Assembly: GCA_035771175.1 (NCBI GenBank)
Contig: CM069608.1
Span: forward strand, 13,854,019-13,918,018
Length of the DNA stretch: 64,000 nucleotides
Source of the DNA: Paratinospora sagittata
Taxonomy: Eukaryota > Streptophyta > Magnoliopsida > Ranunculales > Menispermaceae
Direction of reading: 5' to 3'
Under the pieces are notes generated by a model. The model was not told the origin of the DNA. It made no database searches and was given only the letters and a program-made list of their open reading frames with translations. The stretch's first letter is position 1. Each line of letters starts with the position of its first letter. Of this stretch, positions 21,684 to 34,240 are shown piece by piece. Position numbers and translations under genes: made by a program.

Positions 21684-22148
21684 TGTTAGGAAAGTTAGCG
21701 GCGGAATAAACCGCCACTACAAGGAATATGCAAACACAAATAGAGAAAACACAAATAGAGAAGACATAAATGAGACAAGAGATTTAACGTGGTTCGGCAC
21801 AAACTTGCCTACGTCCACGGAGCACACACACTTTCACTATAATGGAGAAAAATTACAAGATGAGCTTTCTGCTCTCAACTCTCTAGCACACATGTGCTTA
21901 CACTTGCACACACTCACTGCACTTTCATTTCCTTCTCGTGCTCCGCATACACTACACTCATACAAGTTATGAGTTTAAATAGAAATGAAAAGGAGACAAA
22001 TAAATCTCTTTTTCTCAAAAGAGAGATTTTTTTTTTCTTTAATAAATTCTCTCACCCACCACCGTTTCTTATTTTGTTTGATATGAAGGACCCATTCCAT
22101 CATTACTCCACCATATCTTATTTTTTCTTCACATGATAGGACCCAACA
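21684..22148 (-). repeat. 3' LTR of the copia element (465 bp)
   Basis: TGTTAGGAAAG ... GACCCAACA, matched by the interrupted 5' LTR at 29201-29554 plus 40227-40324. The purine-rich CAAGTGGGAGAT on the minus strand directly inside it is the polypurine tract. Confidence 0.9.
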
Positions 22149-22169
22149 ATCTCCCACTTGAAGACAAAG

Positions 22170-23617
22170 AACTATTCAACTACGGTTCATAGTTAGAGGT
22201 TTGCTCAACCCATATTCAATGTAGAGGACATACTGAAGTTGTACACAGCTCCAATTTCTCAGTGGTAACAACCTTTGTTAACATATTTGTTGGGTTCTTA
22301 CTACCTTGGATTTTTTTTAACTTTCAAAATTTCATCTCCTAACAAAGATCTGATGAAGTGATAACGTAATCCAATGTGCTTGGTTCTGGAATGGAATGTT
22401 GAATTCTTCACTAGATGAATCACACTCTGATTGGCACTGTACAGTACATTCTTCTCCTAATTGAACCCTAATTCTGTTAACAATCATTGCAACCATATCA
22501 TTTCTTTATTGGCCTCGGTTACGGTTACATATTCAGCTCCTGTAGTTGATAGTGCAACAATCTTCTATAATTGTGAAATTCAACTAACAGATGCGTTTCC
22601 AACTGTGAAAATGTAACCGGTAGTGCTCCTTCTACGATCTATCTTGTCAGCAAAATTTGCGTCTACATAGCCTTGGAGTTTTATGTCTCCCTTTCCAAAG
22701 CATAGACATTTTTCCTTTGTCCCACAAAGATACCTCATGATCGATTTCACTGCCTGCCAATGGATCTTTCCTGGATCAGACATAAACCTGCTGACTGCTC
22801 CCACTTCATGACCAATATTAGGCCTAGTACAGAACATGGCATACATTAGACTCCCAATTACTGATGCATAAGGAATTTTAGACATGAAGCTTTTCTCCTC
22901 GTCAGTCTGAGGAGTTTGATCCTTAGACAATCGAAAATGATATGCCAGTGGTGTACGAACTGGTTTAGCATCACTCTTGTTAAACCTTTTTAGAACACAA
23001 TCAACATACTCCTTTTGAGATAGCCGCAAAATTCCTTTGGACTCGTCTCTGATGATTCGCATTCCGAGAATCTGCTTGGCTGGACCAAGATCTTTCATGT
23101 CAAACTCCTTCAACAATTGCTTTTTTAGCTTTTTGATCTCGTCCATGTCTGGTCGTGCTACTAACATGTCATCGACATAAAGTAACAAAATGATGTAGCT
23201 AGACTGAAACTTCTTGAAATAGCAACAGTAGTCAGCATTACATTTGTGGTACCCTTGTTTCTGCATGAAACTATCAAATTTCTTGTACCATTGTTTGGGG
23301 GCTTGTTTCGAACCATACAAGCTCCTCTGTAACCTGCAGACAAGATTTTCTTTTCCTTTTTCTAAAAATCCTTCTGGCTGTTGCATGTAGATTTCCTCAT
23401 CTACATCTCCGTGGAGAAAAACAATCTTCACGTCTAAATGTTCCAGGTGTAAGCCCTGAGCTGCAACAATGCTCAATACTGTCCTACTAGTGGTTAGCTT
23501 CACTACTGGAAAAAAAAATTTGGTGTACTCAATACCTTCTTTCTGTTGAAATCCTTTGACTACCAATTGGGCTTTGTATCTTTTGGAACCATTGTGTTCA
23601 TCTTTCACACGATACAC
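22170..23617 (-). pseudogene. copia reverse transcriptase and RNase H
   Basis: An uninterrupted frame (23617-22580, 345 codons) begins in the RT fingers (KARLVVKGF-type, here KAQLVVKGFQQKEG) and contains EEIYMQQPEGF, SLYGSKQAPKQWY, the active site LLYVDDML (YVDD at about 23185-23165) and KPVRTPL. RNase H follows with GYVDANFADKIDRRRSTTGY. Past 22580 the same frame continues to about 22170 with stops and retains remnants of the terminal RNase H helix region. The RT core looks nearly intact, though a Phe-Phe replaces the usual Thr-Phe near FFPVVK. Confidence 0.85.
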
Positions 23618-23639
23618 CCATTTGTTGTGGAGAACCTTC

Positions 23640-25000
23640 TTACCTTTCGGTAACTTAGTAAGTTCTCATGTCTTGTTGGAATTTAAGGACTTCATCTCGT
23701 CCTTCATTGCAAGCTCCCACTTGCTCACATCCTTTGCTTGACAAGCTTCTTCATATCATTTTGGTTCTCCTCCGTCTGTAAGCAATAGATAATCCAAATA
23801 CTTTCTATTTGGTACATGGGGTCGAGATGATCTTCTCAACTCCAGAATAAGGTCGGGTGCTTGTGGTACATCTAACTATTGTGAACTGCTCTGTCTAATT
23901 GGTTCCTCAAGTTGAGAACTCTCAACTATCTCTGATTCAGAACTCTCAACTGTTCGTTGTTGTTCTGTGCTATTGTCGGACTCTTCATCCAGTTCAACAT
24001 ATACTGGATCACTTTTTTCGGAGTTTAGTAGTGTTTGTTGTGTGCCTTCCCTTGTACATGACCTGCTCGTTGAAGATCACATCTCTGCTACGGATCATCT
24101 TCTTGTTCAAGTCATCCCACATACGATAGCCAAACTCATATTCACCATAGCCGATAAGCTGCATTTAAGGGATTTGGGATCAAGCTTGTTTCTGTTTTGA
24201 TCACCAATGTGGACATATGCAGTACAACCAAAAACTTTCAAATGTGAAAGTTTTACCTTTTTGCCTGTCCATACCTCCTCTAGTATTCTGAACTGTAGAG
24301 GTACTGAGGGACCTCTGTTAATTAGGTATGCAGCCATGTTGAATGCTTCTGTCCAAAACTGCAGCGGTAAACCTGATTGTATACGCATGCTTCTGGCTCT
24401 CTCAGTCAATGTTCATTTCATTCGTTCTACGACGCCATTGTGTTGTGGCGTTCCTGGAACAGTTCTTTCCATCTTGATACCATTCTCATAGCATAATCGC
24501 TTAAATCTGCGATCTTCATATTCTCCACCATTATCAGATCTAAGTTTTTTTTACTTTCAATCATGTTTCATTCTCCACCTTGGCTTGCCACAATTTGAAT
24601 GTTTCAAAGACATCAGATTTATGTCTTAGAAAATAAACCCATACCTTTCTAGAATGGTCATCCATGAAAGTTACAAAATATAACTTTCCACCAATTGATG
24701 AAACAAGTGATGGACCTCAAAACATCTGTGTGAACCAACTCTAGCTTTTCTTTTCTGGGAGAACGACCGTATGTTTGAAAGCTCATCCTCTTCTGCTTGC
24801 CAAAGATACAATCTTCGCACATGTCTACATTGATTTGATGTAGATCAAGTAGCTTTCCTTTCGAGTGCATAACCTTGAGCACTTTCTCGCTCATGCGACC
24901 AAGTCTCTAGTGCCATAGGTTAGCATCTTCTTTACTTGTGGTAGCTGCAATAGTCCCACATGCTTCTGCTATCATGTAAAGAGATCCACTCTTCTTGCCT
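23640..25000 (-). pseudogene. copia GAG-pre-integrase and integrase, broken
   Basis: The pre-integrase zinc region is in 24894-24658 (HxxNVDMCEDCIFGKQKR, then KLELVHTDV, the integrase start). After a frame break the catalytic-core end is seen around 24470-24420 (GTPQHNGVVER, containing the catalytic Glu). In 24409-24107 follow RARSMRIQSGLPLQFWTEA and LKVFGCTAYVH. Part of the catalytic core between these pieces (about 24650-24480) is shortened and out of frame. A functional integrase is not encoded. Confidence 0.75.
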
Positions 25001-25032
25001 CGCGCAATCGCCATTGCTCCTCGTGAGATCTT

Positions 25033-25310
25033 TCAACTATCACCGTTGAAGATCGTTGTGTAACCTTCACTTGCCAACTGTCCAATTGAGACCAAGTTCT
25101 TTCTCAAATCGAGGACATGTCTGACATTCTTTACCACCCACATAGATCCATTCAACTTGATATTTGCATTGCCTTTTCCTTCAATGTCACAGGGCTGGTC
25201 ATTGCCAAGGTACACTTTTCCATAGTTACCGGGTACATAATCTTTCAAGTAATCTTTTTGAGAGGTAGCATGGAATGAGGCACCGAGTCTAACACCCAAG
25301 ACTCTTTGTC
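25033..25310 (-). pseudogene. copia aspartic protease, frameshifted
   Basis: The active-site region reads WVLDS at the end of the gag frame and continues as GASFHAT in the other frame (25299-25033), so a small indel splits the protease at its DSGAS motif. Downstream residues (KVYLGNDQPCDIEGKG, NVRHVLDLRKNLVSIGQL) are typical of the copia protease and the following linker. Confidence 0.8.
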
Positions 25311-26154
25311 GCTTTTAAGAGAGCACATTAAACATGCATCTGTTTCAGGGTTGTTGGCGACGTTTGCTTTAGTCTTTCTTTCTGATTCTTTCTTCAGGGC
25401 CTTACATTGGTTTTTGTAATGCCTAGTCTTTCTACAGTTCCAGCACTCTATCGTCTTCTGGGAACTGTTAGACTTTCTAGATTTGGATCTTCTAGTCCTC
25501 GATTTGCCTCGGTAATTTGTTTTGTTTCTCCGGCTCTGTCTACCTCTGCTTTCAACATTTAAAGCAGATCCTGAAGTAAAAGCACCACTAGAGTGCAACC
25601 TGATCTCCTCAGCCATAATCAAGTTCACAACGTCCTCGAAAATCAAAGGTGATTTTCCTGCAGATCCACTGATAGCAGTAACTGTTCCTTTCCAACTCTC
25701 AGGTAACTGCCCGAGAATTAGAAGAGCTCTAACTTCATCTGAAAATATGATGTTAAGATTTTCAAGTTGGTCTGTCACTTTATTGAAGTCATTGAGATGC
25801 CACTTGAAACTGTTTTTTTCAGCCATCTTCAAGTTCATCTGCTCCTTGATGAGATGAACTTTGTTCGCCGCAGACGATTATTTATATATGTTGGTGAAGG
25901 TCTTCATAAGAGACACAATCGTCTTCTCATTCTTGATGTTAAAGGCGATTGACTTCTTGATTGTCAATCTTATAGTGCCAAGGGTTCTTCTGTCAAGCAC
26001 TTTCCATTCTTCGTCATCCATTTCCTTTGGTTTTTCTCCCAAAGGTTGGGATAACCATTTTTTGGTATAAGTAGTCTTCTACTTGCATCTTCCAAAAACC
26101 AAAATTTGTGCCATAAAATTTTTTGATTTTGGAGATATCCTTGTCTGTAGACAT
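25245..26154 (-). pseudogene. copia gag with zinc knuckle
   Basis: A start codon at 26154-26152 opens the gag (STDKDISKIKKFYG, then FGFWKMQVEDYLYQK). Frame breaks lie between about 26050 and 25840, after which 25838-25245 is open with the UBN2 helices (DQLENLNIIFSDEVRALLIL). The zinc knuckle CWNCRKTRHYKNQC is at 25445-25404; its CCHC positions are present, although the central Gly is replaced. Gag would form the particle core. Confidence 0.8.
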
Positions 26155-26657
26155 TGCTCCCACTTAGTTCTATATACTCGAGCAGGAATTTGCCAATTAT
26201 GACTGCACAGATAGATTCAAAACACTGAAAAACCTTTAAAAGGGCTTGACTACAATTTTGAAAGTTTTCCAGCGGTTGATTTGTAATTTCAACAAATCTA
26301 GGGATCTTTTCGCAATTTTGAAAACTTCAGGGAGTTTTTTGCAATTTCTGCAAACTTTAGGGAGCTGTCTGCAATTGCTGCAAACTTTAGGGGTAGATCT
26401 GCAATATCAACACAGTGCAGGGGTAAAATTGTAAAATAAATAAATATTAAACAATTTCTCAGTCTCTCGCCACCGAAAGCACACTCATCGACCACCACTC
26501 ACTTTTTTTTTAATTTATTTAATTCACTCTCTCCCTACTTTCTTTTCTCCCCCTTTTTTTAATTCTTTCTCTATCCACACACTTTCTTTTTTTTAATCTT
26601 ATCTCTCCAAACAAAATATATATATATATATATTATTATTCTTCTTCAACGGACAAC
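26155..26657 (-). other. copia 5' leader, distal part
   Basis: Non-coding leader between gag and the inserted solo LTR. It contains a 27-bp-spaced series (26300-26420) of GCAATT(T)CTGCAAACTT(T)AGGG-type segments, a short imperfect tandem repeat. Confidence 0.6.
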
Positions 26658-26662
26658 CTTCT

Positions 26663-28966
26663 TGTAACACCTCAATTTTCAAAACTTAAATTTCAAGTAA
26701 AGTAATTAATATTTTAATTTTATCAAGAAAGATTACTAAATATCTAGATGTTAATCGTACCCATCTATCTTAACCCATAACCATTATATAGATAGTAAAA
26801 TTTATAAAAATATGAATTTTTATTCTTCTAACGAACTTATTGCTTAAGATAAACGAATACCCTTTCATTTTCATGCCAAGGACCACATAATTTCACTATA
26901 CAAATTTCCATATTGAATTGTGAGGGTACTTGCCCTTGTCCATCCATTATGGACACAACATTTTAAATATATTCATCAAGTAGAATTAATAAATTCAAGT
27001 CCAAGGCATTCACACGTGAAATAAACCACAAGGTCTTTACTAACCGTAATAATATTCACTAAATTTTGATTGTCAATACAACCCGTTTAAATAATAAACT
27101 TTTAAAAATCAAATAAAAATATTCAGCCCTGCCACCACAATACTAACAATTAAATTAACCCACCCCTACTACTCTGAACTAAGTCAAGAACTCGCAATTT
27201 TATTCTCTTACGTACCTGCATATGAAAAATAGGGGTGAGCTTGAAAGCCCAGTGGGTCATCTAAACAATTCACAACATTTTATCATGATATATAGACAAG
27301 AACATTACAAACAAGTTTCACACATTAATCGTTGCAACATTTGATTGTTTGAGTCAAGAACTCTATCACGTTCTAAATCACGAACCTTTAGGAAATTAAA
27401 CCCAGGGTGGCACTACCCAAAATTAAGATTTAGTTGGCGATATTCATAATGAATAACTGCCCCATAATAATCATTGGCGATATTCATCAGAATAACTGCC
27501 CCAAAACAGTCATTAGCAATATTCCTTAGAATAACTGCTCTATATGTGTTATTCTTATCTCAATCATGTTCTTTAATGAAGTCACAGTATCACACATGCA
27601 ACATAAGTATGATACATAACTTGTATTCACATGATATGTTCAAACCCCACAACACATGGTATCATGTCACAATGTCAGATATATTAGTATTCACACATAA
27701 ATTTTATTATAATAATTATGCTAATACTATCATGTCATATATCACGTCATCAAACTTTTAAAGTACACATGAATTACACACATCTAACATCAACTCGGGA
27801 CAACAAATCATACACGTACATTATTATCATGGCCAACAATCACAATATATATAGTCATGTAAGATAAGCATGCACGAACAATCTAATAATACTATAAATC
27901 TAATTAATTTAATGTTCCTATCTATATATTGAAATAAAATATTGTAAAGGCATAGAATCTTCCCCACCTCAATCACTTAAACCTAATTTTTCAAGTTTCA
28001 AGACGCGTGTCGGTCTCAACCTGCACACACATTTTTTTTTGCATATAAATTAATTAATCGTATAATATCATAATATTATATTTATATGTATATATGGTGC
28101 AACATAACATATAAAATACAATATATATTACGTATATGGTGTAGTGTGGGATGTTTAACATATATATATAACATATAATATACATAACGTATGAATCCTC
28201 AATAGTTGTGGTGATTATAACCTATAATACATATATTATATCAATATTTAACGGTGGTGGTGGTTGTTTCTTTACACGGTGGCGGTTGCTCTGTTTAAAA
28301 AAAAAACAAAAGCTTGAGTTGCAGAGAAATTGGTTTAAATGGCTGAAAGCATAGCACATGTACTCTCTGTACAAAATCCGACGATTATTTTGTCATTTCC
28401 GGATAGAAGTGGTTCGTGGGGGAAAGTGGACTGATGAAGGAATGGAAGGTATAGTAATAAGAAGGGATCGAAAGAATGTTGTAGGTGGTTCTTCCATGAA
28501 GTGCAAAACAGAGCATCGTGCAAATGAAAAGAAAGGGGAAGGAGAAGACGATGCTCACCTTTGATTCTTTAGCGCCCCCCGCTATTCTCTGGCGGTGTCG
28601 TTGCTTACGCGTTAGTTTGAGAAGGAGGAGGTTGTTTACTGTGGGTACTTGCGTTTCTTCGGCGTCGTCGCGTGCTTCTGTTGCTGGCACAAGGGAGAGC
28701 GAGAGATATGAAAGTGGTGATGGGTGTGGCGTTTGGAAGAGATTTTGTATTTATGTACTAGGGTTAGGGTTTTGTAGTGGTGATTTGGTTTCCAAATTTT
28801 ATCTTGTATGCAAGGAAGAATAATAGTATTGGAAACTTGCCATAATTTTGTATTGAAAAACTTGCCAAGATTTCTTTGGTGTGATTTGTAATTGATTATT
28901 TAAAGGAATGCGAGAATAATGTTGAAATTGGAACGTAGATATCCTCAAAATTTTCAGGGGATTACA
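26663..28966 (-). mobile_element. Solo LTR of gypsy family A, 2,304 bp, minus orientation (TSD CTTCT)
   Basis: On the minus strand it starts TGTAATCCCCTGAAAA (28966) and ends GAGGTGTTACA (26663), the same ends as the LTRs of the gypsy element at 29555. A perfect TSD, CTTCT, flanks it (26658-26662 and 28967-28971). Internal landmarks such as the 39-bp GGGGCAGTTATTC repeat (about 27434-27540) and AAGCTTGAAAGCCCAGTGGG are shared. Its first 700 bp differ strongly from the other copies and lack the ribonucleotide reductase segment, so it is a distinct subfamily. Confidence 0.88.
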
Positions 28967-28971
28967 CTTCT

Positions 28972-29180
28972 TTTCTGCAACAAGCAACTGATCGACTTCT
29001 TCTTCAGCCGGCTTTCTTTTCTCTGCAACTCACACACCTCGCCTTCTTCTACTCTCCTTCACCTCTCTGCAAGACACTTTGTAGCAAGAAAAGATGGTTG
29101 TGAAAAGTTAGACCACCAACAAAGCCTCCGATGATGATGACGGTGGTGTCGACAATAGCATGTAATTTGTGTTTGTCGAA
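28972..29180 (-). other. copia 5' leader, proximal part
   Basis: Non-coding leader between the primer-binding site and the inserted solo LTR; contiguous with 26657 before that insertion. Confidence 0.6.
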
Positions 29181-29198
29181 CCCAACGCTCTGATACCA
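29181..29198 (-). other. copia tRNA-Met primer-binding site
   Basis: The minus strand reads TGGTATCAGAGCGTTGGG two bases inside the LTR, a standard initiator tRNA-Met primer site. Confidence 0.9.
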
Positions 29199-29200
29199 GT

Positions 29201-29554
29201 TGTTAGGAAAGGTGGCGGCGGAATAAACTACCACTAGAAGAAATATGCAAACACAAATAGAGAAAACACAAACTGAGAAGAAATAAATGAGACAAGTGCT
29301 TTAACATAATTCGGCACAAACTTGTCTACGTCAATGGAGCACACACACTTTTACTATAATAGAGAAAAATTACAAGAAGAGCTTTCTACTCTCAACTCTC
29401 TAGCACACATGTGCTTACACTTGCACACACTTACTACACTTTCATTTTCTTCTCGTGCTCTACATACATTACACTCATACAAGTTAAGAATTTAAATAAA
29501 AAAGAAATCTCTTTTTCTCAAATGAGAGATTATTTTCTTTTTTTTAATATTTTC
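29201..29554 (-). repeat. 5' LTR of the copia element, first part (interrupted)
   Basis: It aligns with 21684 onward. The LTR is cut at TTTTC (29550-29554), where the family A gypsy element inserted; the rest is 40227-40324. Confidence 0.9.
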
Positions 29555-32117
29555 TGTAATCCCCCTGAAAAAAAAAAAAAAAAAAAAAACTCCTGAAATT
29601 TCTCACCTTCTTCGCCGCCTCCGACGGCATCGCATTGCTATCTTCCAATCTCACTCGCCCTGCAGAATTGCCTCTCTTTCAAAACCAAATGGCGTCAATC
29701 TCGCTGCAATCTCGCACTACAAAAAAAAATCACATCTCTCGTTCAAAACCCAATCACGCCTCTTTCGATGAAATCTCGCTTCTACAGCTACAATATCGCT
29801 GCAATCCCGCCCTCTATAGCTACAGTTTCGCTGAAATCTTGCTCTACAACTCAATCGCTGAAACCTAATCGTCTCGAAACAAATCGCATAAAACCAAAAC
29901 CCAACCCTCTCTTTCAAAACCCAAATCGCGCCTCGCCTGAGCCTCAAAACTCAATCGCACAAACCCCCTCTCTTTCTCGAAACCCTCGCTTCTCTCTTCT
30001 TTCTCCGCTCTCTTCTCTGTCTCTCTTCTCTCACGAACTGGTGACTAAAGCACGCGAGCAAGAATCCGCAGCAGTAACCACGGTAAGCAACTTCTCCTCT
30101 TCCTTTCTTTTTCTCTTTTCTCTTTCTTTCTTCCACTCCGGCAGTTCCGCCTCCACTTCCACAGCCACCGACGCCACCACCACCGCTAGTAACGTCGCTT
30201 AGAGCTCCGCCACCTCCCTCTACTCCCTGATCTCGCTGCCCTCACTCTCTTCTTCTTCTTCTTCTCCTTTTCCTCATCCTCTTTTCTTTCCCCTTTTTTT
30301 CTCTCTCTCCCTTGTTTTCTTCCTTCCGCCGTTCAATCTGCAACTCAAGTGTTATTTATTTATTTTATTTTATTTTTCTTTTTCTTTTTTTTTCTTTTCT
30401 TTTAAGCAACCAAGATGTTATACAATATATTTATACATATCATACATACAATACCACATATTATATATTAGATTATAGTATATCATATTTTACGTTGTTA
30501 CTATCTAGATCATCATATTATATGTATAATATTAGCTAAGTTATCATCATATTATATGATGATATGGTATAATATTTGCTAAATTACCATAATATTATAT
30601 GTATATCAGGTGGAAGTTTATTAGCTAAGTTATATTACATGTATAATGTGACCACCACCATACAACATAGACATGTATGCACATTATATTAATATAATAT
30701 AATACAAAACAAGTGATTAACGTGTGATTTATGCGTGGATAGGTTGATAACGCCCAACGTCGAGGAATCTCAACACTTTTGGAATTTAGCGATTCAGGTG
30801 GGGATGATTCTAAGCCTTCATAATATTTTATTTTGATATATAGATAAGAATGTTAAATTAATTAGGTCTATAATATCATTAGATTGCTTATGCATGTCGA
30901 TTGTACATGATTTTATTTATACCATGCTGTGATTGATAGCCATGATAATATGTGTGTCAACATGACTTCTTGTTTTAATTAGATGATAATTGGATGCATG
31001 CAATTCATGTGATATTTGAGACTCATTTATAAATTATAATGCCTGATAATGAAACGTGTGACTTGGAATATTAGTATAGTAAGGTTCATGTATTAACACT
31101 ATTATATTGGGCATTGTGATATGATACTATGTGTAGTGGAATTTAAATATGGTGTGAATACAATTAATAGCATACTTAGGTTGTATTTATGGTGTGACAT
31201 CACTAAAGAACACAATTAAGATAAGAATCACACATATGAGGCAGTTATTCTAAGGAATATCGCTTTTGATTATTATGGGGCCGTTATTATAAGGAATATC
31301 GCCAATGTTTATTATGGGGCAGTTATTCATGATGAATATCGCCAACGAAGTACTAATTTTTGGGTAGTGTCACCCTGTGTTTGATTTATTAAAGGTACGT
31401 GATTTAGAACGTGGTAAAATTCTCGACTCAAACAATCTAAAGTTGCAACGATTAATGTGTCAAACTTGTTTGTAACGTTCTTGTGTATGTATCATAATAA
31501 AATGTTGTTAATTGTTTAGATGACCCACTAGGCTTTCAAGCTTACCCCTATTTTTCACATGCAGGTACTTAGAAAATAAAGTAGCAAGTTGTGACGTGGT
31601 TCAGTGATAGGGGTAGGATGGGAATCTGGACAATGCTTTAATTAGTGAATGAGTTAATTACTTGTTTAATTTCGTGAACTTTTATTTAGTAAGGGTTGTA
31701 TTGACATTAGAAATTTTGATAAAATCTTTTTATGATTATTGAAGGGATCATGTTTTACTTCGAATATATGTGTTATGGACTTGAATTCATTAATTCTATT
31801 TAATGAATGTATTTAAAATATTGTGTCCATAATGGATGGACAAGGTCAAGTACCCTCATAATTCACTATAGAAATTTGTGTAGTGGAATTATGTGGTCCT
31901 TGGTATGAAGAAAAAAAGGGTATTCGTTTATCTTGACCAGTAAGTTGGTTATAAGAATATAAACTCATAGTTTTGCAAATTTTACTATCCATATAATGAT
32001 TATGGGTTAAGATAGACGGATACGAATAACATCTCGATTTTCAGTTATATTGTTATATAAAATTAAAATATTCATTATTTTACAAAAAAATTAAATTTTG
32101 AAAATCGGGGTGTTACA
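29555..32117 (+). repeat. 5' LTR, gypsy family A
   Basis: It begins TGTAATCCCC followed by a poly-A tract and a GC-rich segment (CTTCTTCGCCGCCTCCGACG) that matches the start of the ribonucleotide reductase fragment at 42358. A long polypyrimidine stretch (about 30085-30330) and AT-rich DNA follow. The 39-bp GGGGCAGTTATTC unit is present three times (31238-31347). Confidence 0.92.
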
Positions 32118-32120
32118 GAT

Positions 32121-32133
32121 TGGTATCAGGGCT
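32121..32133 (+). other. Primer-binding site, gypsy family A
   Basis: TGGTATCAGGGCT three bases after the 5' LTR, matching initiator tRNA-Met with one mismatch. Confidence 0.85.
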
Positions 32134-32919
32134 TTAGGCTTCAGATCATGGGAAGTGTGACGACGAATTTAGAGAAGATTAGTATCAGTGAGTAGGTATC
32201 AAATTTTTATGAGATTAGGGCCCAACTTGGGCTAGATAAATATGCCAATTATAAACTTTATAACGTAATATCGAGAATGAAAGTAAAGTGGGTCTAACAA
32301 ACTCAAAGCTTTTAGGACATCAGTTAGAGACGAGAACTTGTATGAAAACTGTTTGGCTAGAATCTGAGATCAGGATGAATCTTTTATTCTTGATTCCAAA
32401 GCGGTATGGGACGTGGGTGAATTTAAGAGTATTTGAGGGGTCTTGAACTTGGAGACTAGCAGGCCATGTTTGGTGAATGACTAACAACTCTAGACGAACT
32501 TGTATCGCTACGTTCAACTAGTATGAGACAACTTGGACATAGTGGGTACCTCGGAAGCCTTAGTTGGTAGGACATTTGCGCATTGTTTGGGTGTATTGAA
32601 GTTTTTTTGTGGAAGCTTATATCACCGGGCTAGAGTGGTATGGGACACTTGAATACGAAGGGTATAAGTGAAAGTTTGGGAATTTTTTTATGCCATTGTT
32701 GTGTGGTGTTGTTTGTTTACTTGCTTGTCTTGTTTACATATATCAAAAAACCAAATCCTGTACCCTGTGACAATCATGGATTGTCAAAATTTTATAGAAC
32801 CTAGAAACTAAATCAATAGGATCATTTTATTTTCGAGAACTTAGAATTCTGAAACTAGAGCCACCATAACCGAATATAATTATCTCCTGTAGTACTAAAG
32901 ATGAGTTGAAATTTTATAG
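32134..32919 (+). other. gypsy family A leader
   Basis: Untranslated region between the primer site and gag. No credible frame; it contains TGGTATGGGACACTTG, a motif echoed upstream of the decayed gypsy element at 13.6-13.9 kb. Confidence 0.6.
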
Positions 32920-34240
32920 ATGGCTGCACCTCGAAGAAGAAACAGAAGATTTGTGAATGATCTCATAAGGGACACTGAACCAGTTGTGCAGACACAACTG
33001 ACATTCGAACCTCAGCCGACGGAGCAAGAACATGCAAATCTGACAGGGAATGTTGACTCTACTGGAGCAGAGAATGTCCGACCTACAGCAGTTCCAACCC
33101 CCGGAATTGTTTTGGGACCAGAGATGATGGCTGAATTTGTGAGACAAGTAGTGGAACAGGTGACCAGACAGATGCCTCAACCTCAACTGAATCCAACAAT
33201 TGTGGTGCAAAATGAACCAGGAGCTCGAAACATCAGGAGACCTGAAGAAAAGGAATGGGCAGATCAATTAAGACTTCCAACGTATGCATCCTTCGAAATT
33301 TGAAGGAAAACCAGATCCAAGGGAAGCTGACAAGTGGTTCCAGGAGGTTAAGGAACACTTGGAAGTTCTTGGAGTGACTGGTCCAAGAATGGTGGCGATT
33401 GCAGCTCACCAATTCATAGGTGAGGCCAAACATTGGTGGAGAATGGTTAAAGTGAGTCCTATAGTAGACGTGAACACTATGACCTGGGCAACTTTTGAAG
33501 AAATATTTTATGATAAATTCTTCCCCAAGGCGAACAAAAAGGAACTACAATATGAATTTGTGAGGCTGACACAAAGGAACATGACAGTGGCAGAATATGA
33601 GGCTAAGTTTATCGAACTTTCCAGATTTGCACATGAACTGGTAGTTAATGAACAAATGAAAGCTAGCAGATTCGCAGAGGGTCTCAGAATGGAAATTAGA
33701 AAGGTGGTTGTTCCGATGAATCTGGAGACTTATAAAGAGGTGGTTGAACGAGCTTTGTTAGTAGAAAGAGAACTGAACCTGCCTGAAACAATATGGAATA
33801 GAAACAAAAGGCCTCAATGACAGAATTTTGATTACCAGGGTAATCACAACAAGAAGTAGAATCTGAATAACTTTGGCGGAAATGGTAATAACTGGAACAT
33901 AAACAAGTTCAACAATGGGAATCAGTGGAACAGGGGGCAGAATCACAACAACGGATCAGGATGGTCTAGGCATAATGGTGGACAACAGATGCAGCAAAAC
34001 AATATTCGTGCACCCCAACAAAATAAAAATCAAGTAGTAGATACGAGATTTTGCTTCAAATGCAACCGACCGGGTCATTTAGCACGAAACTGCGCTAAGC
34101 AAGGAGTTCGACAAAATTTTCGTCAGGGCAACTGGCAGAACAACAACAATGGGCAAGGACGAAATCAAGCCAATCGTCCAAGTTATAATCAGAACCAAAT
34201 CCAAAACCAAAATCAAGGCAGAGTCTTTGCAATGACAGAA
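32920..34240 (+). pseudogene. gypsy family A gag with zinc knuckle
   Basis: The start at 32920 (MAAPRRRNRRF) gives a Pro/Gln-rich N-terminus. A one-base frameshift near 33290 leads into the capsid core in the next frame, 33284-33820 (WRMVKVSP, FYDKFFPKANKKELQYEF, MTVAEYEAKF). TGA at 33818 and TAG at 33857 interrupt a Gly/Asn-rich linker. The intact CCHC knuckle [14 protein letters not shown] is at 34052-34093. Confidence 0.85.

Noticed and set aside
26663..28966. Independent genes at 28358-28823 (both strands)
   Set aside because: They lie inside a TSD-flanked solo LTR, are short and of ordinary LTR composition.
29951..30202. Ser/Thr-rich and basic ORFs on both strands in the LTRs (also near 38154-38603)
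   Set aside because: They lie in the C/T-rich part of the family A LTR, occur in both LTR copies with frame differences, and have low-complexity products.
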